Shown here: positions 17,522 to 31,255 of the stretch, one piece after another
Layout of the letters: each line of letters starts with the position of its first letter
How positions within the stretch are numbered: position 1 is the first letter of the stretch
Assembly: GCA_051294375.1 (NCBI GenBank)
Contig: CM119263.1
Coordinates: 5,933,253-5,997,252 of the forward strand
DNA from: Paraspadella gotoi
Lineage: Eukaryota > Chaetognatha
DNA length: 64,000 bases
Direction of reading: 5' to 3'
Notes under the pieces: generated by a model
The model's input: the letters and a program-made list of their open reading frames with translations, nothing else
What the model was told of the DNA's origin: nothing
Database searches by the model: none
Translations under genes and position numbers: made by a program

Positions 17522-18270
17522 TCACGCTTCCCGCTCACAAACAAAAAGGCATCGTCTCTCGCAATTCCTCTTCCCAATTTCTGCTCTTCCTCCTCCGATT
17601 GACGGCACGTCGTCGTTGTCGTCGTCGTCGTCGTCGTCTCGATTCCTTCGTGCACCATAAATTTTTGCACCATGAGTCGTTTCCACGTGCGACGAGGCGA
17701 CGCTGATTTTCGTTGTTGTTGTTGTTGTTGTTGTCGTTCCTTCGACATCAAACTTCGACTCAGTTTTTCTCTTTCCTTCGCGATCTGTGAAAATTGAAAA
17801 TAAAATGACTCTCTCTCTGTCTCGCTCTTTTTTTCTTTTTCCTTCGCGATGTGTGAAAATTGAAAAAAAATGTCTCTCTCTCTGTCGCGCTCTTGCTTAA
17901 TCTCTCTCTTCTGCTTTCTTTTCTTTCTCGATTATCTTAAAGACACGATTTGAAAAATGGATTATTAAACCGCGAAAAAAAGGGAAAAAATTAAAAAATA
18001 AGAAAAAAGGACTCAAATTTCTCACCTTTAATAATCAACGCGTCACAATTTCGACGAAATCTTCGATTTTTTGGGCGAAAAAATCTTTTTTTCCTCAGCA
18101 ATTTCGTCGCGACGTCGTCGTCTTCGTCGTCGTGGTCGTCGTCGTCGTCGTCGTTGTTTTCCTTTCTTTCTCCTTCGCCCTTTCCGCCTTTTCTCCCTCT
18201 GTTGTCATTCTTCCTTTCTTCGTAGTGACTCCTTCCTTCGTCTCCGTAGTGACTTTTGTTTCCGTCCCAA
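17522..18270 (-). CDS. Type II membrane C-type lectin, last two exons
   Basis: Exon 18270-18026 (acceptor ACATTTTTAG, donor GTGAGA) and exon 17784-17522 (acceptor ATTTTCACAG, stop TGA 17524-17522). Joined in phase they encode the C-terminal half of a CTLD. First comes WDGNKSHYGDEGRSHY (WxDG region), then a low-complexity Lys/Glu/Asp insert, then RRNCDALIIK, the position of the conserved 'NCV' strand. A second insert with a Thr run and an Asp run follows. The end, KRNCERRCLFVCEREA, matches the canonical C...FVCE closure of CTLDs. The phase of exon 18270 (one base completing a codon) matches the exon ending at 40084. I infer that this is the end of the gene starting at 42732, separated from it here by an assembly artefact. 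Confidence 0.6.
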
Positions 18271-19879
18271 CTAAAAATGTCATGATGTCTTTTGTTTCTT
18301 TTGCGTCGAATCCAAACGCAGGGAATCAAAAGCAGGGTGAGCAGTTCGGTGGATAAGGTGTCGGAGGGTGTAGAGGGCTGGGGCATGGGGTTAGGGTTGG
18401 GGGTGCCGAGGTGGGGGACGGGTGGGACGAGAATGGCCGAGCATTGCTGAGCGGGAACAGCAAAAAGCTAACTTCCTTGTTTTCAATCGTAATCTTTCTA
18501 GTTAGCTAATATCTGTTTTGCTTATTTTTTTGTAACACAGAACCTTCTCGCTTAACTTCCCAAAACAGTATGTTCACCCGACGTACGGACGTCCCTCGGC
18601 GCCGTCTCTCATCTCACTCGCTCTCTCGTATCTACTCTCTGCTCTCGTGCCTCTCTGCCCTCCCTCGTCTCTGCTCTCTCCTCTCTTCATCTAATTTATC
18701 GCCAGTCCGCCACTCATGGCGGTAATTTCGGGCTCTGTGCCATCGTTGCACAGACGCGAAAAAGCCGACTTGATTGCGGCGCACAGAATTCTTGGAGCAC
18801 TCAACGCCAAACGCACAACCGGAAAACTCTGGTCTAAGCATCTGCACGCCGCGAACGGTCTCGTCACGCCCCGCATTTGGCCCTCACCGAAGAGAGGAGA
18901 GGAGCGCCCGGAGCGTCCGCAGTGACGAGAGACCCGACGCACGTGTCGCACCACACCAAGAGAGAGTCGAGACGAGCAAACGAGACCGAGGACGGAGACG
19001 ACGAGACGCCGACGGTTAGGAAGCCCCCGGAAGACCGAAGAGAGAACGAGAGACCTGAAGAACGAATTATCCTACGAACGAAGATACAACTCAGAGTAGA
19101 AGCACACACTCTCACACACCAGATTCTCCTTTTCCTTCAATCTGAGTGACGCCTGCTCGTCTGCCGCCCCCACTGCACACGTGGATTTCCGCTTCCGAGC
19201 CCACAAACACAGAGACTAAACCTCTTTCGATCTTTGTTGCCACAGTTGATCTTCCAAAATTACGCACCATCTTGTATCTCTAACATACCTGTCTCTTATT
19301 TCATCCCTCACTGATTAAGTCGTCCTCACAGCACAACACCGCTGTCCACTCGTTCACAAATTCTACACATATAAACGCCAGAACATGCTGATCACCTGAA
19401 CAACTCACCCCGTCCCTCACATCCACGAATATGCACGCTAGTCAAATCACCGCACGTCTTAACCCAATCGCTACCCCGACTGCAAGCTGTGAACAGAGCC
19501 ATTCCATCGAACAAAAGTACGACAAATCAAATACATCAAAAAAACAAGCGGAAAGCAAACATATCAAAGGTCTGGAAATCTCCCCCGTTTACTACGCCAA
19601 TCGAACGCATTCAAGCACCTATCACGATAATAAGACAGCAGACAACATGATCTTAAATCATCTGGCACACAGCAGAGCACAAGACACACAGAAGAACGGA
19701 TTAACACGCCGATTTCACAAGTGGCGATCACAGCGCTCTCGCCTACTTCAAGGATTCACGGATTTGAATTTAAGCCGCATTCTCACAGAATCACTTTTTA
19801 ATAAAACAATTCTCTTCATCTTTTCACTTTTGCTTTCTTATAAACTACAGAACGGTGTCTCCAATGGGTTCATTCTCAA
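18271..19879. other. No supported gene; sequence quality probably falls here
   Basis: GC-moderate DNA with CT-rich stretches (18.6-18.7 kb) and several short overlapping open frames on both strands at 18.6-19.15 kb. From about 19.15 kb the plus strand becomes notably G-poor, leading into the C-run block. It sits where the true intron between CTLD exons 40084 and 18270 would be. Confidence 0.4.
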
Positions 19880-20395
19880 GGCCCCCCCCCCCCCCTCCCG
19901 CCCCCCCCCGCCCCACCCCCCCTCCCACCACCCGACGACGCCCCCCCCCCCCCGCCCCCCCCCCCCCCCCCCCCCGACCGCCCCACCCCCCCCGACCCCC
20001 CCCGCCCCCCTCCCGCGCCGCCCCCGCCCCCCCGACCCCCCCCCCCCCCCCCCCCCCGCCACCGCCCGCCCGCCCCCCCGCTCCCCCCCGCCATCGCCCC
20101 CTCCACCCGCCCCCCACCCGCCCCCCCCCCCGACACGCCCGCGCAACGCCCCCGCACCCACCCCGCCACCTCCGCCCCCCCCCCGCCGCAGCCCCAGCGC
20201 CAGCACCCCCCGGAGGCGCGAGCCCCCACCCCCCCCAGTTCTCCCCGACCACTCCCTCCGCCGAGCCGCGCCGCCGCCGCGCCGCAGCCCGCCCACTCTC
20301 GACGCCCGGCCGGCCCCACGTTCCCACGGAGCCCGCCCTCCGCCCGCCGCGGCCCAACGCCGACGGCGGCCGCCGAAGACCCGCGCGGGGAAACG
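19880..20395. repeat. Extreme C-homopolymer-rich block
   Basis: About 500 bp of C-runs broken by single G, A or T, abrupt at both ends and unlike anything else in the window. Long poly-Pro, poly-Gly and poly-Arg open frames through it are shadows. Either a real GC satellite seen only by raw reads or a sequencing artefact. Confidence 0.85.
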
Positions 20396-20396
20396 T

Positions 20397-23300
20397 TCTG
20401 ACTCTTGTCTTGCATTATACATGTAGATTTTGCTTTTCGAAATCTCACGTATTCTTCTTTTCCAAACTTTCCTTACCGTTCATCCTGCTTCAAATCGCTC
20501 TCCCTCTTTTTCCACGTTGTCTGTGAAAACTGCCTAAACGGAAAAAAATGGCAATACAATGCTGATGATCTTCTCAATCAGAATACATCCACATACGCGC
20601 CCTCCTTTCTTTCGTCGTGCGTTCCGTCTCGCTGGTCCGTCGTTCCGTGTCCCTACCATCGAGAGCGTGAACAAACGAATGTTGTTTTGCGTCTTGAACG
20701 GCGAACATTTCTTCGTGTTCTCTGAGAAGTCAGGCATTTCCTTCTCGGTGGAGCGACGGAGGAGGAGGAGGAGGAGCAGATGGGGACAACAAGCGAGAAA
20801 AGGATGCAAAAACCCAACTGGATAACGAAGAAAGCAAAAGCAAAACGCGGTCATTTGGCCGGAAAAGTTTGATAAACATGCTGACAAGAACAACGAGGGA
20901 AAACATTGGCAAACATACGAGAGCCGGAGAAAAAAAAGCAACAATAGCAGATGGAGCCTTCGGGAAAATAGGAGAGGGAGTGGCAAATAGAGATGGAGTA
21001 GAATTGAGAGAGGGGGTGGAAATAGAGAGTGAGTGGAAAATTAAAGAGGAGTGGAAATTAGAGAGGGAGTGGAAAATAGGAAAGAGTATGAAAAATAGAG
21101 AGGGAGTGAGAATTAGAGAGGGAGTGGAAAATTAGAGAGGGTTGGGAAAAAAGTAAAAGAGATCGTGATTAAAAATAGAGAGGGGGTAGAAAATGGGAGA
21201 AAAAGGAGTGGCAAGATAGGCTTCAGACGAGCTGAGAACGAAAACATGACAGGCACGTGGAAACACGGTAACTACGGAGATGTGAAAAATGGAGGCGAGG
21301 TGCGAAAAACAGAAGGGGAGTGGAAAAGAAAAAACAAAGAAAAAAGCTAAAAGAGAGCAGAACACAACAAAGTGGATTAGGCCCGAGGGAAAGAAGAGAA
21401 AAGGACAATGGACAAAGAAAACAGAGGAAACTAAAGAGGGAAATAACAAAGGAGAATAAGGGAAAGGACCAGACCATAGAGCGGGATTAGAAAAAGGAAG
21501 AAAGAACATGAAAAAGAAATCAAACAAGAAAAAGGGAGGGAAAAAGACAAGGACATGAAAGATAGAACAAGAGAAAGCATAAAAAGGCAATGAATCAATC
21601 GAAATGCCGCATCACCTCCTTTCTTTGCCCATCTTTCGCTTCGTCGGCGTCAGTCCAGTCGTCAATCCTCGTCCAGCTCGACAAAAGCAACTTCCAGAGA
21701 AGAACTCGAAAAGGAAATGAGTGAATCTTCTACGAGTGAATAAGTGGAGGAACGTGACGAGAGAGGACGAGCAAAGGACAGAGAGAGGGCAGCGCAGGAA
21801 GACGGGAAAGGAAGACTGAACCAAAATCCGGGAGGCTGAGACTCCGAGGTAAAAGCAGAATAGAGAAAAACACAAAAGAAAAACTGAGACACGGAATGGC
21901 GTGTGACAGGAATCGTTAATCGCCTTTTACCTCAACTTAATCAACCACATCGCCAGAAGCCAACCTCTGTAACCATTCCAAAGATTCTACAGCGCTATAC
22001 ACACGACTTTACCCTCATCTGACGCACAACTTCACGCGACGTGTAGATCGACCCCATCACGGAGTGTGATATTAACCCCAGCACGCGACTTATATCTCTC
22101 TCGACCGCTGAGTTCCGAAACATAAGACGTCTCCAGCTGGGGAAAGATGCCTATGGCATTACGGGATCGACACGACGACGTTGAAGACAGATGACCGACG
22201 CGACGAGCGATATGGTGAAAGACACATTAGAGGACCGTACGGACGATGACAGAACAAGACCGATGTCGACTGTTCAGACACAACGGTCGACCGACGACCG
22301 AGTGACGCACGAACGACAGGCACGACGTATGAAGCACGCTACCCGATGACTGACACGACCGCAACGCCATGAAGAAAATGACGACGCGACGATATCGAAA
22401 ACACCAGACTGATGTCAATGGTAGACGACCGAGGAGGACGGGGGACGATACGACGACAACGATTGACGCGGCACAAACCTCGTGACGATCTTTGCCTGTC
22501 GTATCACGAAACTAAACGGATTTTCTTTGTGTTGGGTGAAATCGCAGGATGAACGTAAACGGACGATCGGCACGACGACGTATTTCCGACGACAACGATG
22601 AAGAACGACGACCGACGATGATCCGACGAGCCGACACCGCTAGGCAAGACTAGGAAGGAACGACTACAAGGACGAAACTGAACGACTACGACACTGGTCG
22701 ACTCGACCAAGAGCGGGACGACGACCGGCGCATGGAAGACGAACACGATAAAGACGACTGCACACGACGATGACGAGTAAAAATCGAGTCGCACATCACG
22801 CTGCACCGTAGACAAAAAACAACATCTTCATCGATCAGACCGCACAAGCGACGACCGACGACGACGACGACGTACCGACGACGCACGACTTACCTTCCAT
22901 TCCCGCAGATCTCGCAATACTCCTGGTCTTACCTTTGTGTACCACGTTTATCGCCGAACAAATTCGACCGTCGTTGTTTACTCGGGGGCTGTCGCTCAGC
23001 ATCCCTCGTCGTACGTAGACCGTCGTCGATCTCGTGTCGCAGAGTGCGTCCGCCGAGCGTGCACAAGCCTCGTTCGTGGCCATCAACAACTCCGGCAAAT
23101 TGTTTCCCCCGGAAGGACGCTTTTGAAGGAACGGATTGCTGCAAGGAGAAGTTGATTGAATTCTCTGCCATTCATTCATCTTTAACTAATCTATTACCCT
23201 ATTCAATCTTCGTAACTCCTATCTTTGATGTAACGCAGGGAATTCCGGGTCGATGTGCATTGAATTGATTGGATGAATTATCTGATTGACTGATTTGACC

Positions 23301-23616
23301 TGTGCACCCTTGATTGACTTGATTCTGATGACTTTTCCTACCAACTCCTTCCCCGTGTGCTCCGTCTAGTCGAATGTTCTGAGCAGCAAATGTCACCTCG
23401 ATCGAAGCAACTACAGGCGTATCTGTAGCTGCGAGATCCAAGTCGGCCATCTCCGACTCCTGCGAGACGGTAGATAAAGTAATTTAAAAAAAAAGAAATA
23501 AGAAAAAGAAACATACCGCCCGGGCAGAAACACAGAGAAAGACGCGAGCAAAACGAATAAGAAGAAAGCAAGAGACTCTGTGAGAGAGAGAAGAAGAGAG
23601 ACGTAGAAGAGAGGCC
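20397..23616. other. Noisy second copy of 39862-42300 (probable assembly artefact)
   Basis: Follows 39862-42300 in order: TTCTTCTTTTCCAAACTT start, the GAGAGGGAGTGG minisatellite, the GAC array, CTLD exon remnants at about 22.9-23.4 kb, and the CTACCAACTCCTTCCCCG end. Small indels occur every 10-20 bp. The CTLD exons are frameshifted. Indel noise rather than substitution suggests unpolished long-read sequence. Confidence 0.8.
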
Positions 23617-23641
23617 NNNNNNNNNNNNNNNNNNNNNNNNN
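23617..23641. other. 25-N gap
   Basis: Exactly 25 N, a fixed-size placeholder of the kind written by gap-filling software. It separates two noisy blocks. Confidence 0.99.
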
Positions 23642-26240
23642 GAGGACGATTTCGCGGCCAAGGCGGCGAACTCCGTTTCATCGACTCCCACTCTTCCCAT
23701 GATGTCAAAAACAATCTTCTGCAGTTGCGCGTCACGATCTGGACCCCAACGATCGACGCCCCGCTTTCGATTCCGTCACTTGGATTCGACTCGAGGAGCA
23801 CGACGCTTCCCTGGCGAGGGGAGAAGGGAGGAGGGCGTAGGGGGGGGAGATGAGAAAGAGGGGTAAGGGAAGAAGAAGAGGCAAAGGGGGAGAGAGAAGA
23901 ATGTTTAATTGGAAAAGGGGATCAATAAATGGAAAAAGAAAACCTTAATGAGGAGAAAAGGGAAAAGAGATGAACCAATGGCAGTGAAGAGCCAAAGAAA
24001 TATAATTGACATCGAAGTGTTCGAATTATTCACGACTATACTTTTAAACGTTTAATTTAAGACGAAAAGTTTAAGCATCTGATACCACAGTTGTTCACCT
24101 GTTTGTTCGAATTCGATCTAAAAAGCAAACTAATGAATGATGAAGTTCCATCGCTGAATCCTTTTTAGCAGGCGACATCTGATCGTCGACGTTTGTAAGT
24201 GGAGCTGGGGAAAAATCGGGAACCTGATTAAACGAAAGGGGAACTGACCGATGTGATTTGAGTAACGCACTGTATATTTGTTTTTTGTCTTGTTAATGTC
24301 TTTTTTAAGCGGTTAATGACCACAGTAGCGAATAGAGTTAAAACAAATTAATCCGATTTAATAATTATAAAAACAATAAATAATTTTGATGACTAGAAGA
24401 ATCTCAATTTGAGTGCAAAAATCTTTACTTTTCCCTCGCCCAATGAATTAGACAGACGCAATTCCTCGAAGGCGAAAGTCACTTTTAATCTGAGGAGACA
24501 CAAGCAATTGTGGATCGCCGGCATTACTTAGGAACATTAAGCGACAGAAAAACAGATACAGAAGAGAGACAGAGAACTATTTAGTGGGAGGAAAAAAAAA
24601 AGGACGGAACACTACGAATGAGGGAAAAACGTGGAAAAAAAAAGTATGTAGGAGCGACACAACAAGAAAGTAGCCTCGCATCGAGGGAAACGGATTGATC
24701 GTGAAGACAAGAGTTTCTTGTAATGTCAATGGAGTTAAAAATATAGTTTTCTTTTTTTATTACATCCTTCCCTTAAAAGTTTAGAAGGAAAAACCAAATT
24801 ATAAATTAATGTAATTTCCTTATCTCTTGTCCCTATCCCGGCCACTGCTCTTGTAAAAACATAAAGGAAAACTAACAATGAAAAAATTTAAACTAAATTA
24901 TTTCTTATATTTTTATTTAAACTGTCACTTGCCCGACTTTGAAAGTTTGATGAAACACGCAACGAGAAGATTATTTCAATAAAGGCAACGCCCCTCACCA
25001 ATATATACCAGTGAGTTTTTATACCTTACCCCGATCTAGAGTTGGAAAAATCAACGTCTGCACGCTTGGAGATTTGATGTATTCGCAAAACCCAAGGGGA
25101 AATTCTCGTCTCATCGTGTTTACAGTGGAGCCGGCGGGCGTACACGTTATCGATCCCCGCCATCATGTTCCGAGGCCAGTATACGTTCATTTTTCTATTC
25201 ACCCTCGTCCTGATTGCTAAATGAGAAAAAGAAGAAAGTTTGTTTTTTTAGGATTGTAGCGGCGCAGCGAGGAGGTCAATAAATTAAGAAGAACGATGAT
25301 ATAGGGCTAATCTTTTTATCTTTGAGATCCAATATTATCTTAAAGGGAACAAATCTCTTAGGAAACGCGGATAGAACTAATACTGAATATTGGATTTTCA
25401 CATACTTGGAAAAAAAATATAATACAAACTTATATTACAACATAGTTTAGCTGACAAATCAGGCGCCCGCATTTATGAGAATAAGAATCAAAAATACATT
25501 AATTAACATTTGAATCAGCAATCAAGCAATCAAACAGGAGGAAGGAACTCACCTGTTTTTAAAGTATTTTCAGGGCAGGGCGCCTGCCTACCTGCCCCCA
25601 GTCCAAGGCGGGTGTCGCTTCATTCGATGCTTTCCTCCTGGCATATGGATCCTCTCTCACGGTGCCTGGATAGAGGATGTTGAGATGGACAGGGAGAGAG
25701 GGATGAGAGGGAGAGCGAGAGGCGAGGGTTGAGAGAGGGAGAGGTGAGAGGGATGAGAGTAGAGGGCCCAGAATAAACAAGGGAGACCAGGTCTTAAAAG
25801 TTTGACTCCCCCGTTTCATTTTTGTTTCTTCTTTTTCTCATTTTCCTATTCTTTTTTCTTTTCTTTCTTTTTCTTTCTCTTCTTTCTTTCTTTCTTTCGT
25901 TCTTTTTTTTTCTTTTCTTCTTTTTCTTTTCTTTTTCTTTCTTTCTTTCTTTTTTTCTTTCTTTTCCTTCTTCCCTCTCTCACCCTCTCTTTTCATCCCA
26001 ATTTCAAGGCATTTTAGGGAAGCGACAGTATTGGCAAGAATTTCTCGTGGTTTTTCTGATGACGCCAAGATTGGAAATTTTCCTTGCATTTGTAAGTGAC
26101 GGTCTTTCTGCACAGGTTGCGTTTGAAGAATCCTTGCATCCTTCGCAACATGACAAACTGAATAGTGATACGGGAATCCTCGATCGCCCTGTTGGGGGTA
26201 TGAGAGGGGAGAGCTTTTGTTTGTAATGTTTTAATCATTA
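23642..26240 (-). pseudogene. Apparent second nuclear receptor, frameshifted artefact copy
   Basis: Minus-strand remnants of the same exons as the receptor at 10103-13256. The DBD remnant lies at 25990-26200, with QYCRFQKC and CEGCKGFF motifs broken by indels, and the LBD exon remnant at 23642-23810. Every exon is frameshifted. Because the noise is equal in introns and microsatellites shrink or vanish (the TTTA run is missing), I read this as an error-rich duplicate of the same locus, not a decayed paralogue. Confidence 0.7.
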
Positions 26241-28730
26241 GAATATATTAAAACATTAAATATATTTTAAACAGGAGTCTATGTTTCAAGGAAATGAGTA
26301 CGACTGCTACTTGAGCCCTAGGAAAGCCATACGAATTCAAAAACTACCCCAATCAGGCAACAGCCACAACGACAAACAACTACCAAATATCCATTTCACG
26401 ACCGCCACAATAATATTAACAAGAACAAAACGGTTCGACCACAAAAAAACAAAATCCCGAACTTGGGAAACTCACGAGCAAAATTTAGACCAAAACTCGG
26501 CCTTCTTCCCCATCGAGAATTTATGAAAGTCTATTGGACGCCGCCCGGACCTTCCGCCTTCGTCGGAGAGTCCACATGCGGTCTTGCCCGCCGAATCGGC
26601 CGCTTGCCGCACTCCACGCTGCCGCACCCTCGACCCACCGCTGCACGCCGCCCGACTTGCCGCCGACGCCGACGCGCCGACGCCGCCGACCGCCCGCCGA
26701 GGACGCCTGCCAAAAAAACTCTGCCTTTCCAAAATCTTCGCATTGACTTCAAACGGCTTTATCGACATAATTTGCTACTGACGAAAACGAAGTTTTGTTT
26801 TTTTTTTTTCTTGTTGTTTTATTTAATTTAATTCTCATTTTTAATTCTATTTTGTTTCTATTACTTCTTTTTGCGTTTGATTTTGAGTTCAAAAAATTTT
26901 TCTGTTCGCTCAAGTTTAGATTTTTTTTTTTTTTCTTTTTTTTTTTTTGCTTCATTACATAACGAGGTAATTCGCGGAATTCTCTCTGTCCTCTTAGTTC
27001 AGGCCTACATGCCGACGTCCGCCGAACGAGAAGAAGAGACGTAGAGTGGGGAGAGGGAGAGAGAGAGACTCGAAGATAGAGAGAGATGAGAGGAGAGAGA
27101 GAGACAGAGAAGTAAGAGAAGAGTAGAGACGAAGAGATGAGAGGAGAGTAGCCGTTTTCTGACTTTGCAGTTTCTCTTTTGCCTCGATTTTAGTTACGCA
27201 ATCAACTTTCTGAAGAACATTTCTCTGTTTCTTCGTTTCCCAAACCCTAAAAAAAATAATTGCTTATATAGCAATCAATTTTACCATTCAAATCAATCAA
27301 TTAAAATCATTTTTCGGGCTCTGTTTCCTCTTCGTTTTTTTCTCAAGCAGCTCGTTCTCTTTTACACAAAATGGAAAAAAATTTCGGAGGAGCCCGAATT
27401 TCTCAGAGCTCGACTGAATCCACGTGCAGCTGAAATGCAGGCTGAGCTGCGGTCGGTACTTGACCGTAAGGCGGCGACTGGCGCGCAGCTGGACAGAGCG
27501 TTAACATTTCGATTCACGATTAATTCAATGGGTTTTTTTTTCAGCGGAGGATTAGTTTGGCAATTATGGTAACTTAAATATGGTCTTTGTTATATTAATA
27601 TAACTTAAAAATTTATTTTAACTGCCCACAATAGTCGTTTTAAGAAATTAAAAAATAAACTGCAAAAACTCTATAGGCGGAAATGGTAAACTTATGCAAA
27701 TGCCTCGAATACATTTCTATGATTTTCATGACAAAAAAGTTTATAGTATCTTGACTTCGAACAATTTAAAGAAAATTGCTATTTTACAATTTTTGTACTT
27801 CATTCTTGTTATTAACTCCTTTTTAATATTTATATTAATCCAGGCGAGGGTTATCGGCGAACCCCGAACTCCTTTTCCGTTTCCACCTGATTTCGGCGTT
27901 CCGCCGAAACAGGTCGGGCTGGCCCAAGCACGCGGAGGCAGCGACTTTGAGCCGGTGATTCGGGTCGGTCTATACTTATGTTCTGCAATACAGCTTATCG
28001 TGCCCCGTTCAGGCGCATTCCGTCGCGGCCAGCGAAACGGAGCGGCGCATCCTCCTTTTTTACTGCTTTCGAGGGTCGTTTGAGGCACAGTTTTCGATGA
28101 CATAACAAGTCAAACTTGAGGAGAGAGAGACGACGAGAGAAGAACCGAAGAAGCACAGTCTAGCACGAGAGAGAGAGACAGAGAGAACAGAGAGGAGAGG
28201 AGGATGACGAAGGGAGAGAGAGAGAGAGGATGACGAGAGCAGCATTTTTGAAAATTTGAAAATCACTGAATATCGACGATGAGAAAACTATCGTACAAGG
28301 AGGTTAAGGGTGAAAGAAGGGAAGCGAGAATAAGAGGGTGAGAAAGAAAAAAAAAAGACTAAGAAAATTGAAAAAAAAGTAAGAAACAGGAGAAAGAAAA
28401 GACATAGGCAAAGAGGTTAATAGGAAAGAAAAGAAAGGAAAGAGAGTAAAAAAATAGACAAAGAAATGAAGGAATGTAAAAGAAAAGAGAAAGAAATGAA
28501 ATATTGTCATATAGGCAGAAGAAACCGAGAGAAGAAAAGTAAAACAAAAAAGGAAACGCTATTATATTTCCCTAAAAAAATGTTATATTAATTGTTTAAA
28601 TGTTTTTTTTTTAGTTTTGCCGAAATTCCCGTTTTTTTGCCTGTCGTCCCAATTTTTTAAAACTTCGTCTTCTCCCGTAGCATATTTTTATTTACATAAC
28701 ACCGCCTTTCTTTTGCATCGTCCAATGCAC
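23642..28730. other. Noisy second copy of 10532-14980 (probable assembly artefact)
   Basis: Collinear with 10532-14980: LBD exon (23642-23810), flanks, hinge exons, DBD exon and the 14.2-kb candidate exon (27.84-28.08 kb). Dense 1-3 bp insertions and deletions run throughout, in exons and introns alike. Confidence 0.85.
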
Positions 28731-31255
28731 GCAAAACGGCCCGACCAGTATTTAAAACCGGCAAGAAACACACCAGAGCTTTTATTGTTTTTTTTTCTTC
28801 TTGACGTAGGCAAAAAGAAAAAAAAATCGGGAACAAGAAGAAATAGTTGGCCGAGGGGCGCTACATGAGACCGGACTCCGCCGGACTGGTCCTAGCGGCA
28901 TTCGGTTTTTTTAAGGCTACGAAATGCCTCATGGCTGGTATGAAATTTATCAACTGGCGGTTTTCCCTATAAAACCCTCCCCCTCCATCCAGAATCCCGA
29001 ACTACCCGTCCTTATATATAACTGAATTCATACATCACCCATTTTTAAGGATTAACGTCTAATTTTTTTTAACGTTATAGCATATAGAACCTGTAAATTA
29101 AACCATAGTAAAATCAAGCAAAAATTGCCCAATGATACTAGTATACCCTGAACTAATATCAACCGACCGTGATAAACACTAGATTAAGACATGCCGTCCA
29201 GTGTTTAAAATAGGCCGTGTGTGTTAAAATTTGTATTACACTGACCAACAGAACCAAAATCGTTAACAAGACCAACCGTGTACTTGAGGACAACTATATA
29301 ATTATCGAACCAGCCGTGTATTCACGACCGACCAGTGTATTCAGATCCGACCGTGTATTAAGAACGAGGAAATAATAGTAAAACTCGAACAGCGGTATAC
29401 ATTAAGACCGACATGTCGAGGCCCATGAGATGATGACGCACCGATCTCGGGAACAAGACACCGACAGTATGTCAAGGCGGTCCAACCCAATCTGTACAGC
29501 GAACACTGTGACAATCCGAAAGCGGGCAGCATTTTGACAGAACCCGATAACCCGGAGCGATACTATGAAAAATTGAGAGGAATAAAAGATTGAACCCGGC
29601 GAAGCTATAATAACCCTGCGTCGCTTCCTGGTCTTGTTTATTGTTAGTAAAGAAATGGTATAATATTAAATAATCCCCGCATATCCCCTGGTCTCGACTT
29701 TAAAAATTTGTTTTTTAATATTATTTTCAACATTTTAAAATTGTTTGCCTCCTAATTATCGAGCTTGACGGCGAAGCCAGCTGGTCAAGGCTCTATAATG
29801 TTTTAGGGTTGCTTCTTTGTGACGTCGTCGTCGTTCGTTCCGTCGTGGGTCACCCGCTGTTCATATATAAAAACTACTACGCTTTATAGGTTGGCTGTGA
29901 CTTACCGTTTTTTTAAAATAAAAATTATTATGAATTATGATAATAGTTTTACAAAGCTCTTTTCTTCCGCGTGCGATCATAGTAATTTTCAAAGATATTA
30001 GTAATAATGGCTTTTCATCTTTGAAAATAGTCTGTGATATTTTGCAATATACATTTGGGATTTAATTATTTTTGTTGAATTTCCACTTCATTATGATTTA
30101 CTGCATACTATTGACAAAATTGAGATTATAGTTACTATTTTATACTAATATCCAATTTAGTTATTATAAGACAAACTCCGCTTTAAACTAATTTACATAT
30201 TCGCCAGTATTCTATAATTATTCGCGCAAGATTGAAATTCAAAAAATTCTGTTTTTTTAAGACGGCTCTAATAAAAAATGGTACTCAAAGGATTTTTTAA
30301 TGCACGAAGCTATTACTCTTAAATTTTTAATACAAATAAACAAAATTACGAAATCTTTACAAGCTGCGACTTGCGAAAACTTAATTGGTGAAATAATGTT
30401 CCAATTTGTAATAGCCACTAATCCGTAACGATTTTTGCTTTTCTTTTATTTATATTATATATATTTTTTTTTGATACGACGCTGCCTTTTCGTGGAATTC
30501 GTGTGGTTCTGAAAGATACGAGTTAAGTTTCTTTCTCCTGTCTCTGCTGGTTTTCGCACCGCCACGTCGTCGTCGTCTTACGTTCTCGCAAGCACTCGTC
30601 GTTCTGGGTTGTTTCCGCGGATCTCTTTTGGCGCCGTTCGCTCCGTGATCGTGGTGCGTATTTTTTCCGCACAACACTTCGCATGTTATTATTTTTTCTC
30701 TTTCTAAAAAACATATATATTTGATCAGAGCGCTCTCCTTTCTGAATCGTTTAAAATAAACGAGTTAGGCTCTCTCTCTCTCTCCCTTCCTTCGGTGCCT
30801 CTTCGTCGTCGTTCTCGCTCCTCCCTACGTCTCTCTCATCGTTCGTTCTGCTGTCTTCTCTCTCTCTGCGCTTCTCGTCTTTTTTTTCTTGTCGTTTGTA
30901 CATATACAAAAATTTATTCCACCGTTTTTGCTTTACCAACTCGTTTTTTGAAAAATTTCTTATTATGTTCCTTCCTTCTATTCATACTTTTTATCGTTTA
31001 TGCCTCACATCCAATTTACTTAACCGCGGAGCTCCTCTTTCCTTTTCCAATACACATCAACAATTTACTCCCAACGTTTCTTTTTTTTTTCTGAGTATAA
31101 ATTATAATGATGAGCGTCCAGGTGGAATATTTTCTCCGCCTAGACGGATGAAATTGTCTTGATCAGAACAGGTGACTTCACATAATTGATACTTTCATTC
31201 CAACTTAATCATTTATTCAAACAATCGCGGAGTTATATTGATTTCTCCCTCTCCT
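28731..31255. other. Segment absent from the clean copy (about 2.5 kb)
   Basis: Replaces the short CGT-repeat region at 14980-15210 of the clean copy. AT-rich, with a degenerate ACCGACCGTGTATTAAG-type tandem repeat at about 29150-29450. No supportable gene. It may be real sequence collapsed in the clean copy, or a read chimera. Confidence 0.55.

Noticed and set aside
19289-19299. CTGTCTCTTAT, an 11-base match to a common library-adapter end
   Set aside because: The match stops after 11 bases and the next bases do not continue the adapter; chance is likely.
19431-20526. Long proline-rich, glycine-rich and arginine-rich open frames (up to 331 codons)
   Set aside because: All run through the C-homopolymer block, are open on both strands and have no splice or domain support.
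23642-26240. Second nuclear receptor gene or decayed paralogue
   Set aside because: Indel-type noise is equal in exons, introns and spacers and the order is collinear with 10.5-13.3 kb. An assembly duplicate explains it better.
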